In this document: positions 31,801-43,275 of the stretch, piece by piece
How positions within the stretch are numbered: position 1 is the stretch's first letter
Layout: each line of letters opens with the position of its first letter
From: Prevotella sp. UBA2756
GTDB taxonomy: Bacteria > Bacteroidota > Bacteroidia > Bacteroidales > Bacteroidaceae
Assembly: GCA_002353205.1 (NCBI GenBank)
Contig: DEJE01000014.1
Span: 63,749 to 127,748, forward strand
Length of the DNA: 64,000 nt
Reading direction: 5' to 3'
The notes under the pieces: generated by a model
The model's input: only the letters and a program-made list of their open reading frames with translations
Databases searched by the model: none
What the model was told of the DNA's origin: nothing
Made by a program: the position numbers and the translations under genes

Positions 31801-31848
31801 AACTCCTGAACTCCTGAACTCCTAAACTCCTGAACTCCTAAACTCCTA
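31801..31848. repeat. Octamer tandem repeat (AACTCCTG/AACTCCTA), 6 units
   Basis: Six exact-period 8-bp units end just before the cdsA stop codon on the other strand. Inverted units of the same kind (TAGGAGTT) lie at 24124-24147. Confidence 0.88.
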
Positions 31849-31850
31849 AA

Positions 31851-32728
31851 TTAGATCAGTGAGAGGGAGAAGATGTAGATGACGGCGGCGGGGAATGCCA
31901 TGAGGGAGGAGTCGAAGCGGTCGAGCATGCCGCCGTGTCCTGGGAGGATGCTGCCGCTGTCCTTGATGCCGATGGTGCGCTTGAAGAGGCTCTCCACGAG
32001 GTCGCCCCATGTTCCGAAGACGCAGACGACGAGTCCCAGTCCGAGCCATTGCAGGTTGGTGAGCACGGGTGGATAGAGTTCTCCTGCTGCTTTCAGGTCT
32101 TCAAACTCCAGGTGGTCGTACCACGCCACGACGGCTGCCGCTATGAGCACGAAGACGCCTCCGCCGATGCTTCCCTCCCACGATTTCCCCGGCGAGACGC
32201 GGGGGAAGAGCTTATGACGGCCGAGGAGGGAGCCGACGCAGTAGGCTCCGGTGTCGCTCACCCACAGGAAGATGAACACCGAGAGCGGCAGTATGGCGTT
32301 GAAGTGCACCTGTCCGTCGGCTCCGCCGTTGAAGGCGAGGACGGGAATCATGGAGAAGGGCAGTGCGACATACATCTGCGAGAACATGGTGTAGGCCCAG
32401 TCGTGGATGGGGTTCTCCTGCCTGAGGTACAATTCGCTGATGAAGAGGTACACGATGGTGAGCAGATAGGGTATGAAGACGCCTGCCGACGGTGTCATCC
32501 CGCTGACGTATCCTCCCATGGCGAGGAAGAAATATACGGCTGCCACGGTGCAGATGAAGCGGTTGGTGTTGGCCGCCGGCACGTGGTCGTTGACGAGTCC
32601 GCACAGTTCCCACGCGGTGAGCCCTGTGACAATGGCGAAGAGGAGCATCATGGCCTCGGGGCGGAGGAAGCTGGTGACGATGGCTGCCACGAAGATGACG
32701 CCTGTGATGGCGCGTACGATGAGGTTTT

Positions 32729-32732
<4 letters not shown>
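31851..32732 (-). CDS. cdsA: Phosphatidate cytidylyltransferase
   Basis: Makes CDP-diacylglycerol from phosphatidate and CTP, the entry to phospholipid synthesis. 293 residues with about eight TM helices. It has the family signature near the C-terminus: ESLFKRTIGIKDSGSILPGH then GGMLDRFDSSL, with catalytic and Mg2+-binding Asp residues, and FLWVSDTGAYCVGSLLGRHK earlier. The start overlaps the ftsH stop by 4 nt (coupled translation). It is the last gene of the rsfS-ftsH-cdsA cluster. Confidence 0.96.
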
Positions 32733-34753
<2,021 letters not shown>

Positions 34754-34806
34754 TGCTTGAGGTTGCTGTCGTTGATGATGACGCTGATGATGTCTGGCGG
34801 CCGTTG

Positions 34807-35166
34807 TCAGTCGAGGTCGGGGATCATCTCGATGGGAGCGTCGTCCCATAGGTTCTCCAGGTTATAGTATTCGCGTGCGTCGGGCACGAAGATGTGGACC
34901 ATGACGTCGGTGTAGTCCATGGCGACCCACAGTGCGTTCTCGCGGCCCACGACGCGTACGGGTTTCTCGCCGGCCTTCTGTCGCGCCGTCTCCTCCACGG
35001 AGTCGGTGATGGCTTCGACCTGCTGTGGCGAGTTGCCCTGGCAGATGACGAAGAAGCTGCAGATGCTTCCCTCGATCTTTGCGAGGTCGACGACGGCTAT
35101 TCCCTTACCTTTCTTCTCTTGGATTCCTTCGATGATAGCTTTTACTAACTCTTTTTGCTTTGTCAT
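34807..35166 (-). CDS. rsfS: Ribosomal silencing factor RsfS (Iojap/YbeB)
   Basis: Binds L14 and blocks subunit joining when nutrients are short. 119 residues, normal for the family, with GIAVVDLAKIEGSICSFFVI, GNSPQQVEAITDSVEE, ENALWVAMDYTDVMVHIF and PDAREYYNLENLW. It lies upstream of ftsH (53-nt gap) on the same strand with its own promoter, so rsfS-ftsH-cdsA is a likely operon. Confidence 0.95.
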   Translation of the reverse strand: MTKQKELVKAIIEGIQEKKGKGIAVVDLAKIEGSICSFFVICQGNSPQQVEAITDSVEETARQKAGEKPVRVVGRENALWVAMDYTDVMVHIFVPDAREYYNLENLWDDAPIEMIPDLD

Positions 35167-35238
35167 GTATACGATGTTGATGTTTGCTCCTTTGTTTCTT
35201 CGCTACTATATTATATAAATAGGTGTAAAAAGGAGTTG

Positions 35239-35246
35239 CAAAGATA
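35239..35246 (-). promoter_or_regulatory. -7 promoter element (TATCTTTG) of rsfS-ftsH-cdsA
   Basis: TATCTTTG on the minus strand, 72 nt before the rsfS ATG. The leader contains ACACCTATTTATATAAT, very similar to a stretch upstream of the flippase-like gene at about 22095-22115. Confidence 0.62.
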
Positions 35247-35339
35247 CGCCGAATAATCGGAAAACAGCGATTTTTCTGTAAGAATTTGTTTATTTTCGCA
35301 CTTTTTTTCATATCGGGGGCAATTTTTTTTTGAAAAATG

Positions 35340-35369
35340 TTGGTAGTTCGAAAAAAAGCAGTACCTTTG
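35340..35369 (+). promoter_or_regulatory. Promoter of tRNA-Gln (TTG-N19-TACCTTTG)
   Basis: TTG at 35340-35342 and TACCTTTG at 35362-35369 have the exact 19-nt spacing. The tRNA begins 43 nt after the -7 element. Confidence 0.85.
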
Positions 35370-35411
35370 CACCCGCAATTCAGTTGTGAGGAACGGCTGT
35401 TGCAAAGACCT

Positions 35412-35482
35412 TGGGGTATGGTGTAATGGTAACACTACAGATTCTGGTCCTGTCATTCTTGGTTCGAGTCCGAGTACCCCAA
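35412..35482 (+). tRNA. tRNA-Gln (anticodon CTG)
   Basis: A 71-nt cloverleaf. Acceptor TGGGGTA (35412-35418) pairs with TACCCCA (35475-35481), discriminator A. D arm is GTGTAATGGTAACAC. The anticodon loop TTCTGGT carries CTG at 35444-35446. The T arm contains GGTTCGAGTCC. The anticodon stem has one A-C mismatch next to the loop. CCA is not encoded. A terminator follows. Confidence 0.93.
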
Positions 35483-35490
35483 CAGAAAAA

Positions 35491-35534
35491 AGTCGCTTAG
35501 CTGCTGGACATCAGCGCTGAGCGACTTTTTTTTT
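35491..35534 (+). terminator. Terminator after tRNA-Gln
   Basis: AGTCGCTTAGC and GCTGAGCGACT form the stem and are followed by nine T, 8 nt after the tRNA. Confidence 0.92.
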
Positions 35535-35881
35535 GCGGCTTCGCCGCGCGGCAAAGGTTCAAAGGTTCAAGGGGGCTTCGCCTTGTTCAAAAGGCAGCTC
35601 ATCGATGGAATCCCATCATCATTTTGTCGACCATCCTGCAAAGGGTGATGGCTGTGTTGGCCATTTCCTCGTCGGTCCATCGGTTGAAGAAGGGCTCGAA
35701 AAGGGCTTGAAAAGGGAGTGAAAAGGCGATGGATGTACGTTTTACACCTCTATATTTCGTCCACTCTTTTTGTTTTTGTTGGTTTTTGTAAAAGCTGCGT
35801 TTTCAGTGATTTACGGGTTTTGTGGCTCCGGAAACATCCACTTTTTGACCTTGTCGGTGCCGAGGGAGCGTTTTTTCTTCC
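35535..35881. other. Gap between tRNA-Gln and the PUL
   Basis: It holds short repeats (AAAGGTTCAAAGGTTCAAG; GGGCTTGAAAAGGG) and a possible minus-strand gene remnant (separate entry). No intact gene. Confidence 0.6.
35604..35720 (-). pseudogene. Possible C-terminal remnant of a four-helix-bundle suffix protein
   Basis: On the minus strand an open stretch ends in RWTDEEMANTAITLCRMVDK before a stop near 35605. This resembles the C-terminal region of Bacteroidetes four-helix-bundle suffix proteins, but only about 40 codons remain and there is no start. The identification is weak. Confidence 0.25.
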
Positions 35882-35889
35882 TATCTTTG
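35882..35889 (+). promoter_or_regulatory. -7 promoter element (TATCTTTG) of the PUL
   Basis: TATCTTTG lies 78 nt before the susC-like ATG. The leader contains GTGAAAACGTTTACG, an imperfect palindrome reminiscent of LacI-family operators (inference). Confidence 0.6.
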
Positions 35890-35967
35890 CAGCAGAAATC
35901 GTGAAAACGTTTACGTAGGTTCGTGAAAACTACACCGTAATTACTAATAACCCAAAAAATACAACTA

Positions 35968-38900
35968 ATGAGAAAAGAAAGGTTTCTATTCGTGTTGTTG
36001 GCACTGATGGTGTCGATAGCAGTCGCTGCCCAGTCAGTAGGACTGAAGGGAACAGTGACAGATGAGAGCGGGGAGCCCGTCATCGGAGCTTCCGTCATCG
36101 TGAAAGGGCAACCTCAGACGGGCACGATCACCGACATCGACGGTGGTTTCGTGCTGAACGTTGCTGAGGGCACGCCCCTTGTTGTCTCTTACGTAGGCTA
36201 TGCCTCTGTAGAAATGAACGCGCGTAACGGCATGACCGTGGTGCTGAAGGAAGACGAGAGCGTGCTGAACGACGTGGTGGTCATCGGTTACGGCGTTCAG
36301 AAGAAGAGCGTCGTGACGGCCTCGATTGCCAAGGTGAGCGCCGACGACCTCGACGGCAAGACGCGTCTGCGCGCTGAGGATGCCCTGAAAGGTATGGCAG
36401 CCGGCGTGAACGTCACCTCGTCGTCGGGACAGCCCGGTGCGAAGTCGATGATCCGCATCCGCGGTATCGGTACGATCAACGACTCCAACCCCCTGTATAT
36501 CATCGACGGCATGCCCACCGACCAGGACGGTATGGAGAGTGTGAACCCCGGCGACATCGAGTCGATAGAAGTGCTGAAGGACGCTGCCTCGGGCGCCATC
36601 TACGGAGCCCGCGCCGCCAACGGTGTCATCTTGGTGACGACGAAGAAGGGTAAGCTGGGCAAGGCCTCGATCAACTACAACTTCTCCTACGGCTGGCAGT
36701 CGGCATGGAAGAAGCGCGACGTGACCGGCGCCACCGACTATGCCATCCTGCAGAACGAGCGTCGTGTGCAGAACGGCATGGCACCCCTCTACAACGACCC
36801 CTACAACCTGGTGGATGCCAACGGCGACAAGGTCGTGGGCTTTGGCACCAACTGGCAGGACCAGCTCTTCAACGACAACGCTCCCATCGTGCAGCACGAC
36901 GTGAGCGTGAGCGGAGCCTCGGAGAAGGTGAACTACTACCTCTCGTTGGGTTACTTCACGCAGGACGGTATCGTGGGCGGTAACTACGGGCAGTCGAACT
37001 ACGACCGTCTGACCATCCGCTCGAACAACCAGTTCAACCTCTTCGACGCATCGAAGGACCGCGATTTCCTGAACAAGCTCGACCTCGGTGCCAACCTCTC
37101 CTACATGCGCGTGCACAGCACCGGCATCGATGCCAACTCAACATGGGGCTCACCCCTGGGCTCGGCCCTCTACCTGGCCCCCACGCTGCCCGTGACGCTG
37201 CGTGCAGGCTACGACGCCAACGGCAGTCCCTACATCGGCCAGCGCATGATCGACCAGTATTCGCAGTACGACCTCTTCACCGACGGGAACGGCAACCCCT
37301 ATACCATCCCCAACTACATCGGATCGTATCAGGAGCAGAACAACCCCATCGCCATGATGATGCTCAATCCCACGAAGGGATGGAGCCATAAGTTCATGCC
37401 GAAGTTCTCGCTCGACCTGCAACTCTTCGACGAGCTGCGCTACCACTTCACCTACAGCGCCGAGCTCTCCTTCTGGGGCAACGACGGCGCCACGCTGCAG
37501 AAATACTACCTCTCGGGCAACAACAACGCCGACCACACGCAGGCCTCGGCCTACAAGGGTCAGAACACCACGTGGCAGATAGAGAACACGCTGACCTACG
37601 ACAAGACATTCGACAAGCACACCATCGGCGTGGTGCTCGGACAGTCGGCCCTGAAGTTCAAGGGCGACGAGCTGGGCGGCTCGCACTGGTACCTGGTGAA
37701 CACCGACAAACCGTCGATCAACTACACCACGGGCGGCGACATCGAGTTCTCCTACGATGCCGACGGTAAGATAACGGGTGCGAAGAGCCTCGTGGGCGTC
37801 TATGGCGGACCCTATGTGGAGCACCGTCTGTCGTCGCTCTTCGCCCGTCTGTCGTACAACTACGACGAGCGCTACATGCTGCAGGCCACCATCCGCCGCG
37901 ACGGTTCGAGCCGCTTCGGATCGAATAACAAATACGGAACGTTCCCCTCTGCCTCTATCGGCTGGAACATCATGAACGAGGATTTCATGAAGTCCACCCA
38001 CGACTGGCTCTCGAACCTGAAGCTGCGCGCCAGCTGGGGTAAGAACGGTAACGACAACATCGGCGACTTTGCCTACACCACGCTGACCGCTCTGGGCAAC
38101 ACCAGCAACTATTACTTCGGACAATCGGCAGCCATGGTCTACGGCTCGAAGGCGAACCGTCTGGCCAACGAGGACCTGAAGTGGGAGGAGAGCGAGCAGA
38201 CAGACCTCGGACTGGACTTCGGCTTCTTCAACAACGCGCTGACCTTCTCGGTGGACTACTACATCAAGAAGACCAACGGCATGATTATCGAGATGCCCAT
38301 CCCGTCGTATGTCGGTGAGGCACGTCCGTTGGCCAACGTCGGCGACATGGAGAACAGCGGTTGGGAGTTCGAGCTGGGTTACAAATGGAACATCGCCGAC
38401 GCACACTTCGCCGTCAGGGGCAATGCTTCCTACCTGAAGAACAAGCTGAAGAACCTCGGTAACGACACCGGTTTCCTGAATTACGGCATCTCGCAGTTCT
38501 CCGACGGCGGCACACGCGCCGAGAACGGCCAGCCCTTCCCCTTCTTCTACGGCTACAAGACCGACGGCATCCTGCAGAACCAGGCCGAGGCCGACGCCTA
38601 CAACGCCAAGTACGGCACCTCGTCGAAGCCCGGCGACTTCCGCTTCGTGGACACCGACGGCAACAACACCATCAACAGCGACGACCGCACGAACATCGGT
38701 AACGGCGTGCCCGACTGGACCTTCGGTCTGAACTTCGACGCCGAATGGAAAGGTTTCGATCTCAGCGTCTTCTTCCAGGGAGTGAGCGGAGCCGACGTCT
38801 TCGATGCTACTTACCGCCAGGACGTTGCTTCGGGTAACTATCCCACATGGGTGCTCGACCGCTGGACGGGCGAAGGCACGTCGAATACCGTGCCCACGCT

Positions 38901-39183
38901 GGGCGACTCGAAGAACTGGGTGGTGAGCGATATGTACGTGCGCGACGGCAGCTACCTGCGCCTGAAGAACATCACGCTGGGCTACACACTGCCCCGCACG
39001 CTGACAAACAAGATCGGCATCAGCCGCCTGCGCTTCTTCGGGCGTGCCGAGAACCTCTTCACATGGGCCAAATACTGGGGCTTCGACCCTGAAATCGGTT
39101 CCGGCTCGACCAGTCTGGGCGTTGACTACGGCGTCTATCCGCAGGCACGCACCTTCACCATCGGCGTTAATGTGTCTTTATAA
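35968..39183 (+). CDS. susC: SusC/RagA-family TonB-linked outer-membrane transporter
   Basis: Outer-membrane beta barrel that imports oligosaccharides delivered by its SusD partner. 1071 residues. Signal peptide FLFVLLALMVSIAVAAQ. N-terminal carboxypeptidase-D-like domain (LKGTVTDESGEPVIGASVIV, about 25-110). Plug with the SusC-typical DVVVIGYGVQKKS, MIRIRGIGTINDSNPLYIID and YGARAANGVILVTTKKG. Then a long barrel ending in an aromatic/hydrophobic strand (TFTIGVNVSL). First gene of the glucan PUL; SusD follows after 31 nt. The substrate is inferred from the GH16 and GH3 genes downstream. Confidence 0.96.
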   Translation: MRKERFLFVLLALMVSIAVAAQSVGLKGTVTDESGEPVIGASVIVKGQPQTGTITDIDGGFVLNVAEGTPLVVSYVGYASVEMNARNGMTVVLKEDESVLNDVVVIGYGVQKKSVVTASIAKVSADDLDGKTRLRAEDALKGMAAGVNVTSSSGQPGAKSMIRIRGIGTINDSNPLYIIDGMPTDQDGMESVNPGDIESIEVLKDAASGAIYGARAANGVILVTTKKGKLGKASINYNFSYGWQSAWKKRDVTGATDYAILQNERRVQNGMAPLYNDPYNLVDANGDKVVGFGTNWQDQLFNDNAPIVQHDVSVSGASEKVNYYLSLGYFTQDGIVGGNYGQSNYDRLTIRSNNQFNLFDASKDRDFLNKLDLGANLSYMRVHSTGIDANSTWGSPLGSALYLAPTLPVTLRAGYDANGSPYIGQRMIDQYSQYDLFTDGNGNPYTIPNYIGSYQEQNNPIAMMMLNPTKGWSHKFMPKFSLDLQLFDELRYHFTYSAELSFWGNDGATLQKYYLSGNNNADHTQASAYKGQNTTWQIENTLTYDKTFDKHTIGVVLGQSALKFKGDELGGSHWYLVNTDKPSINYTTGGDIEFSYDADGKITGAKSLVGVYGGPYVEHRLSSLFARLSYNYDERYMLQATIRRDGSSRFGSNNKYGTFPSASIGWNIMNEDFMKSTHDWLSNLKLRASWGKNGNDNIGDFAYTTLTALGNTSNYYFGQSAAMVYGSKANRLANEDLKWEESEQTDLGLDFGFFNNALTFSVDYYIKKTNGMIIEMPIPSYVGEARPLANVGDMENSGWEFELGYKWNIADAHFAVRGNASYLKNKLKNLGNDTGFLNYGISQFSDGGTRAENGQPFPFFYGYKTDGILQNQAEADAYNAKYGTSSKPGDFRFVDTDGNNTINSDDRTNIGNGVPDWTFGLNFDAEWKGFDLSVFFQGVSGADVFDATYRQDVASGNYPTWVLDRWTGEGTSNTVPTLGDSKNWVVSDMYVRDGSYLRLKNITLGYTLPRTLTNKIGISRLRFFGRAENLFTWAKYWGFDPEIGSGSTSLGVDYGVYPQARTFTIGVNVSL

Positions 39184-39212
39184 TTAAGAGTTAAGAATTA
39201 AGATTTAAGAAA
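39182..39212. repeat. TAAGAGT/TAAGAAT heptamers between susC and susD
   Basis: Short tandem heptamers TTAAGAG, TTAAGAA, TTAAGAT precede the susD ATG. They are the inverse of the array at 24311-24384. Confidence 0.65.
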
Positions 39213-39214
39213 AT

Positions 39215-40762
39215 ATGATTACGAGGATATATAAAACATTCTGCACCGGTTTGGTATTCTGCGGTATTGCTGCAGTCCTCACAGCGTGCAGTGACGACTT
39301 TCTGGAGGTGACCAACCCGACAGGTGAGCCTCTCGAGGAATACTATACTACCGAGGAGACACTCAACGAAGCACTGACTTCGGCATACGCTCCGCTGCAT
39401 TGGCCTGACTGGGACGGCACAGCCTACAACGACTTGACCGTAGATGGCGAGATCATGGGCGACGACTTCTGGGTAGGTGGCTCTGACAACACGGACAACC
39501 AGCACTGGCACCGTCTGTTCAACTTCGCAGGCGACGGCAACAACACACTTTCAACGCTCTGGGGCGACTTCTACAGCGGCATCAAGCGTTGTAACGACGC
39601 CATCAAGTACGCCTCGTGGGAAGGGAAGGCCAGCCAGACGTTCCGTCGGTCGATGGAGATGCAGGCCCGTTTGCTTCGCGTGTACTATTATAATATATTG
39701 TGGCACTACTACGGCAACGTGCCTTTCTACCTGGAGAACCTCTCGCTGCCCTACACAGCCCCGCAGCTTTCGGCCGACGAAATCTATAATAAGCTGCTGC
39801 CCGAGCTCGAGGAAATCATCGCATCGAACGTGCTCCCCATGCGCTGGGAGACGGCAGAGAGCGGTCGCGTGAGCCAGGCCTTCGCCTATATGCTCTACGC
39901 CGAGATGGTCATGTACCAGAACGACAGCGCCCGTTACCCGCAGGCCCTCGGCTACATGAAGCAGATCATCGGCGACTCTAACTACTCGCTCAACCCCAGC
40001 TTCAGCGACCTGTGGCAGGAGAGCGGTGAATGGTGCGCCGAAAGCATCTTCGAAATCAACTACAACGACGATCAGGCCCAGCGCGACTGGGGCACTTCCA
40101 TGGCTGCCGGCGGCACCGTGTTCCCCACACTCTGCTCACCCAACGGCTGGGGCGGCGGTGAAGGCTGGGACGGCGGCAACGACGGCTGGGGCTTCCTGCC
40201 GATGAAGGTGGAGACCTACAACATGTATGCAGAGAACGACGCTCGCCGCGATGTCACCTGCTGGGACGTGCGCGGATACAGCTACACCGAGCGCTATCAG
40301 GACACACACATCTGGCACGGCAAATACCGTCCGCAGTCGGCTAACAACAAAGACTGCCCGACGTCGAAGAACCTGAACTACAATAACAACAAGCGCATCT
40401 ACCGCTATGCCGAGACGCTCCTCAACGCCGCCGAGCTGCTGCTGCAGACGGGAGGCAGTGCCAGCGAGGCTGCACAGTACGTGAACGAGGTGCGCAAACG
40501 CGCCGGACTCGACGCCCTGACCACCGTCAGCATCGACGACATCCTGACCGAGCGCCATCTGGAATTCTGCGGTGAGGGCAAGCGATACTTCGACCTCGTG
40601 CGCGCCGAGGGCATCAGCGGAGCCACACAGAAGGCATCCACCGTGCTCGTGCCCGATACCTACGGCTACCGCACCAACTCGTGGACACCCTCGAAGAAGC
40701 ACATCCCCCTGGCTCAGAGCGAGCTCGATGCCGACCCGACTCTCAAGCAGAACAACTACTGA
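39215..40762 (+). CDS. susD: RagB/SusD-family nutrient-binding outer-membrane lipoprotein
   Basis: Surface lipoprotein that captures glycan and caps the SusC barrel. 515 residues. Signal peptide with lipobox VLTACSDDFLEV (Cys about 25). SusD-typical segments: the start LEVTNPTGEPLEEYYTTEE, TPR-like helices (LLRVYYYNILWHYYGNVPFY, RYAETLLNAAELLLQTG) and the end ILTERHLEFCGEGKRYFDLV. It follows SusC and precedes the glycan-binding lipoprotein, as in beta-glucan PULs. Confidence 0.95.
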   Translation: MITRIYKTFCTGLVFCGIAAVLTACSDDFLEVTNPTGEPLEEYYTTEETLNEALTSAYAPLHWPDWDGTAYNDLTVDGEIMGDDFWVGGSDNTDNQHWHRLFNFAGDGNNTLSTLWGDFYSGIKRCNDAIKYASWEGKASQTFRRSMEMQARLLRVYYYNILWHYYGNVPFYLENLSLPYTAPQLSADEIYNKLLPELEEIIASNVLPMRWETAESGRVSQAFAYMLYAEMVMYQNDSARYPQALGYMKQIIGDSNYSLNPSFSDLWQESGEWCAESIFEINYNDDQAQRDWGTSMAAGGTVFPTLCSPNGWGGGEGWDGGNDGWGFLPMKVETYNMYAENDARRDVTCWDVRGYSYTERYQDTHIWHGKYRPQSANNKDCPTSKNLNYNNNKRIYRYAETLLNAAELLLQTGGSASEAAQYVNEVRKRAGLDALTTVSIDDILTERHLEFCGEGKRYFDLVRAEGISGATQKASTVLVPDTYGYRTNSWTPSKKHIPLAQSELDADPTLKQNNY

Positions 40763-40840
40763 TGGAGTTAAGAGTTAAGAATTAAGAGTTTAGAGTTGTT
40801 TGCGCCTTGCGCAATTAAGAATTAAGAGTTAAGAATTAAA
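40763..40840. repeat. TAAGAGT/TAAGAAT heptamer array
   Basis: Two blocks of tandem heptamers flank the string TTGTTTGCGCCTTGCGCAA, which itself contains a TTGCGCAA palindrome-like end. Lies between susD and the glycan-binding gene. Confidence 0.7.
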
Positions 40841-40843
40841 AAT

Positions 40844-43264
40844 ATGAACAGCAAGATATATAAGCTATTCAGCGCCGGCTTGGTTTACTGTGGTATGACC
40901 GCAGTCATCGCCTCCTGCAGCCCCGACAGCTTCGAGGGCGCCACGGAAGCCGGCATCCCAACCGTCAGCGGCAAGGACTTCCAGATCACCGTCGACCAGG
41001 AGACGAACCAGATGGTGGCCACCTTCAACGCACCTTCGGGCACCTATCCCGTGTGGATCATCGACGGAACATCGTACTCCACCCTCAGCGAGGTGGGTTA
41101 CAAGAACACCGAAGCCGGCACGCACACCGTGGGACTGAAGCTCGGCAACCGCAACGGCTTCAGTCAGGGAACGGTGATGAAGGAGTTCACCTTCAACGAA
41201 ACGAAGATCGACTACACGGCCGACTTCCGAAAGATCACGGGAAAGGAGTGGCGCTTCGCCAACAAGGAAGCGGCTCACCTGGCCTGCGGCCCTGCCGGAA
41301 CGGCCGCAACAGAGTGGTGGGCTGCCGCTGCCGACGAGAAGAAAGACTTCGGTATGTATGACGACCGCATCACCTTCACCGCCGAAACTCGCAAGGGAGG
41401 AACGTTTACTTACAATGCCGGCGAAGACGGACTGACCTACGTGAACAAAGGAACCACCAAGTGGGGAAGCCAGGATCCCGACTGGGATGCAACCATCGGC
41501 AACCAAACCTCCTCATGGACCTTCGAAGTGTACGACTGGACAGATGCCGAGGGCAACGTGACGCCGCAGACATACATCCAGCTGGGAGCCAACACCGCCT
41601 TCCCTTACATCTCGAGCGACGCACAGTATGAGAATCCCCGCTTCCGCATCGAGACGCTGACGGCGAAGAAACTCGTGCTCATCTACGAGGCTCCCGACCG
41701 CTCGATAGCATGGCGATTCATCTTCACCAGCGAGGAAGCAGAGAAGGAATGGGCCGGATTCGACCCGAACAGCGACTTCAATCTCTGGAAGAATGTGGAC
41801 TATACGATGTTCTACTACTATGCTCCGGGATGGGCACAGATCGCTGATCCGGGCTTCGAGGCAGGCGACAATGACTACACCATCACGCTGCCCGAGGCAA
41901 CGACCGACCAGTGGCAGGCTCAGGTGGCCTTCAAGACCACTAACATCTCCACCTCTGCCGCCAACAACTACGACTTCTCGTGCGTCATCAACAGCGACAA
42001 GGACCTCAACGGCGCCACGGTGAAACTCGTGAAGGACGGCGACGACAACACGTTCTACTTCGCCGACCGCATCGACCTGAAGGCCGGTGAGGATTATATC
42101 TTCTGGAAGAGCGACATGCCCGGCATCGATATGGAGCGCGTCAACCTCTTCTTCGACTTCGGAGGCTGCCAGGCCGACACTCATATCAACATCTCAGGCA
42201 TCGTGCTGAAAGACCATGCCAACGACGACGGTACTGTGCCTCCCGGCGGCGACCAGCCCGGCGGCGACACTCCCGGCGGCACCATGGACTGGGACTACAA
42301 CTCGGGCAGCAACCTGTGGAAGGCTGTCGACGACGGCACGCTGTTCAATGCCTTCGGCTATTACTTCGCCGATAACGGATGGGGCCCCATCGCTTACAAC
42401 GAGGCAACACACAGCGGCGACACCTATGAGCTGACACTCCCCGAGGGCCTCGGCGGAAGCCAGTGGCAGGGACAGTTCCACATCGACACGAAGCTGACCG
42501 CCTCGGCTGCGAAGACCTATAACTTCTACCTTGTGATGGAGACCGACCAGGATTGTCCGCAGGTGACCTTCAAGCTCACCGATGCCGGCGACACCAACTT
42601 CTTATTAGAGGAGCGCAACGACGTGAAGGCCGACGAGCCGTTCATTCTCAAGCGTACAGGGCTCACCCTGAAGGAGGGTAAGGACGCAGAGGCCATCCGT
42701 CTGTTCTTCGACTTCGGTGGCTCACCCGCCGGAACGCATGTCAAGATCAGCAAGATCTACTTCGAGGAGGCTGTATCGATGAACTACGACGATGCCGACA
42801 ACCTGTGGAAAGCTGTCGACAACGGATCGATGTTTGACGCTTTCGGCTACTACTTCGCCGACAACGGCTGGGGCGGCATCCCATACGAGGAGTGCAAGCA
42901 CAGCGGGGACACCTATGAACTGACACTCCCCGAGGGCCTCGGCGGAAGCCAGTGGCAGGGACAGTTCCACATCGACACGAAGCTGACCGCCTCGGCTGCG
43001 AAGAGCTATAACTTCCAGCTGGTGCTCGAGGCCGACAACGACTGCCCCGGCGTGACCATCAAGCTGACCGACTCGGGCGATACGAACTTCTTATGTGAAG
43101 GTCGCCACGACATCACAGCCGACGAACCCTACGTCTACACGTTGAAGGGCGCCACACTGAAGGAAGGCAAGGACGCTTCGGCCATCCGCCTGTTCTTCGA
43201 CTTCGGCGGCTCACCAGCGGGAACGAAGGTGAAGATCAGTAAGATCGTGTTCAAGGAGAACTGA
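40844..43264 (+). CDS. Surface glycan-binding lipoprotein with three tandem beta-sandwich modules
   Basis: An 806-residue lipoprotein (lipobox VIASCSPD, Cys about 26) in the SusE/SGBP position. The N-terminal part (about 40-300) includes a PKD/SusE-like domain and a region with WRFANKEAAHLACGP. Three related modules of about 155 residues follow at about 309-464, 486-642 and 646-806, each starting NLWK.VD and ending FFDFGG..A.TH.KIS. A Gly/Pro linker (PPGGDQPGGDTPGG) separates modules 1 and 2. Modules 2 and 3 share an 84-bp identical DNA stretch. Multivalent beta-glucan binding is inferred from context. Confidence 0.82.
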   Translation: MNSKIYKLFSAGLVYCGMTAVIASCSPDSFEGATEAGIPTVSGKDFQITVDQETNQMVATFNAPSGTYPVWIIDGTSYSTLSEVGYKNTEAGTHTVGLKLGNRNGFSQGTVMKEFTFNETKIDYTADFRKITGKEWRFANKEAAHLACGPAGTAATEWWAAAADEKKDFGMYDDRITFTAETRKGGTFTYNAGEDGLTYVNKGTTKWGSQDPDWDATIGNQTSSWTFEVYDWTDAEGNVTPQTYIQLGANTAFPYISSDAQYENPRFRIETLTAKKLVLIYEAPDRSIAWRFIFTSEEAEKEWAGFDPNSDFNLWKNVDYTMFYYYAPGWAQIADPGFEAGDNDYTITLPEATTDQWQAQVAFKTTNISTSAANNYDFSCVINSDKDLNGATVKLVKDGDDNTFYFADRIDLKAGEDYIFWKSDMPGIDMERVNLFFDFGGCQADTHINISGIVLKDHANDDGTVPPGGDQPGGDTPGGTMDWDYNSGSNLWKAVDDGTLFNAFGYYFADNGWGPIAYNEATHSGDTYELTLPEGLGGSQWQGQFHIDTKLTASAAKTYNFYLVMETDQDCPQVTFKLTDAGDTNFLLEERNDVKADEPFILKRTGLTLKEGKDAEAIRLFFDFGGSPAGTHVKISKIYFEEAVSMNYDDADNLWKAVDNGSMFDAFGYYFADNGWGGIPYEECKHSGDTYELTLPEGLGGSQWQGQFHIDTKLTASAAKSYNFQLVLEADNDCPGVTIKLTDSGDTNFLCEGRHDITADEPYVYTLKGATLKEGKDASAIRLFFDFGGSPAGTKVKISKIVFKEN
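42431..43003 (+). repeat. Intragenic duplication: 84-bp identical blocks
   Basis: Bases 42431-42514 and 42920-43003 (starting CTGACACTCCCCGAGG, ending GCTGCGAAG) are identical, synonymous sites included. The surrounding module sequence has diverged, which suggests recent gene conversion. Confidence 0.85.
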
Positions 43265-43275
43265 TGTCTGAAAGA

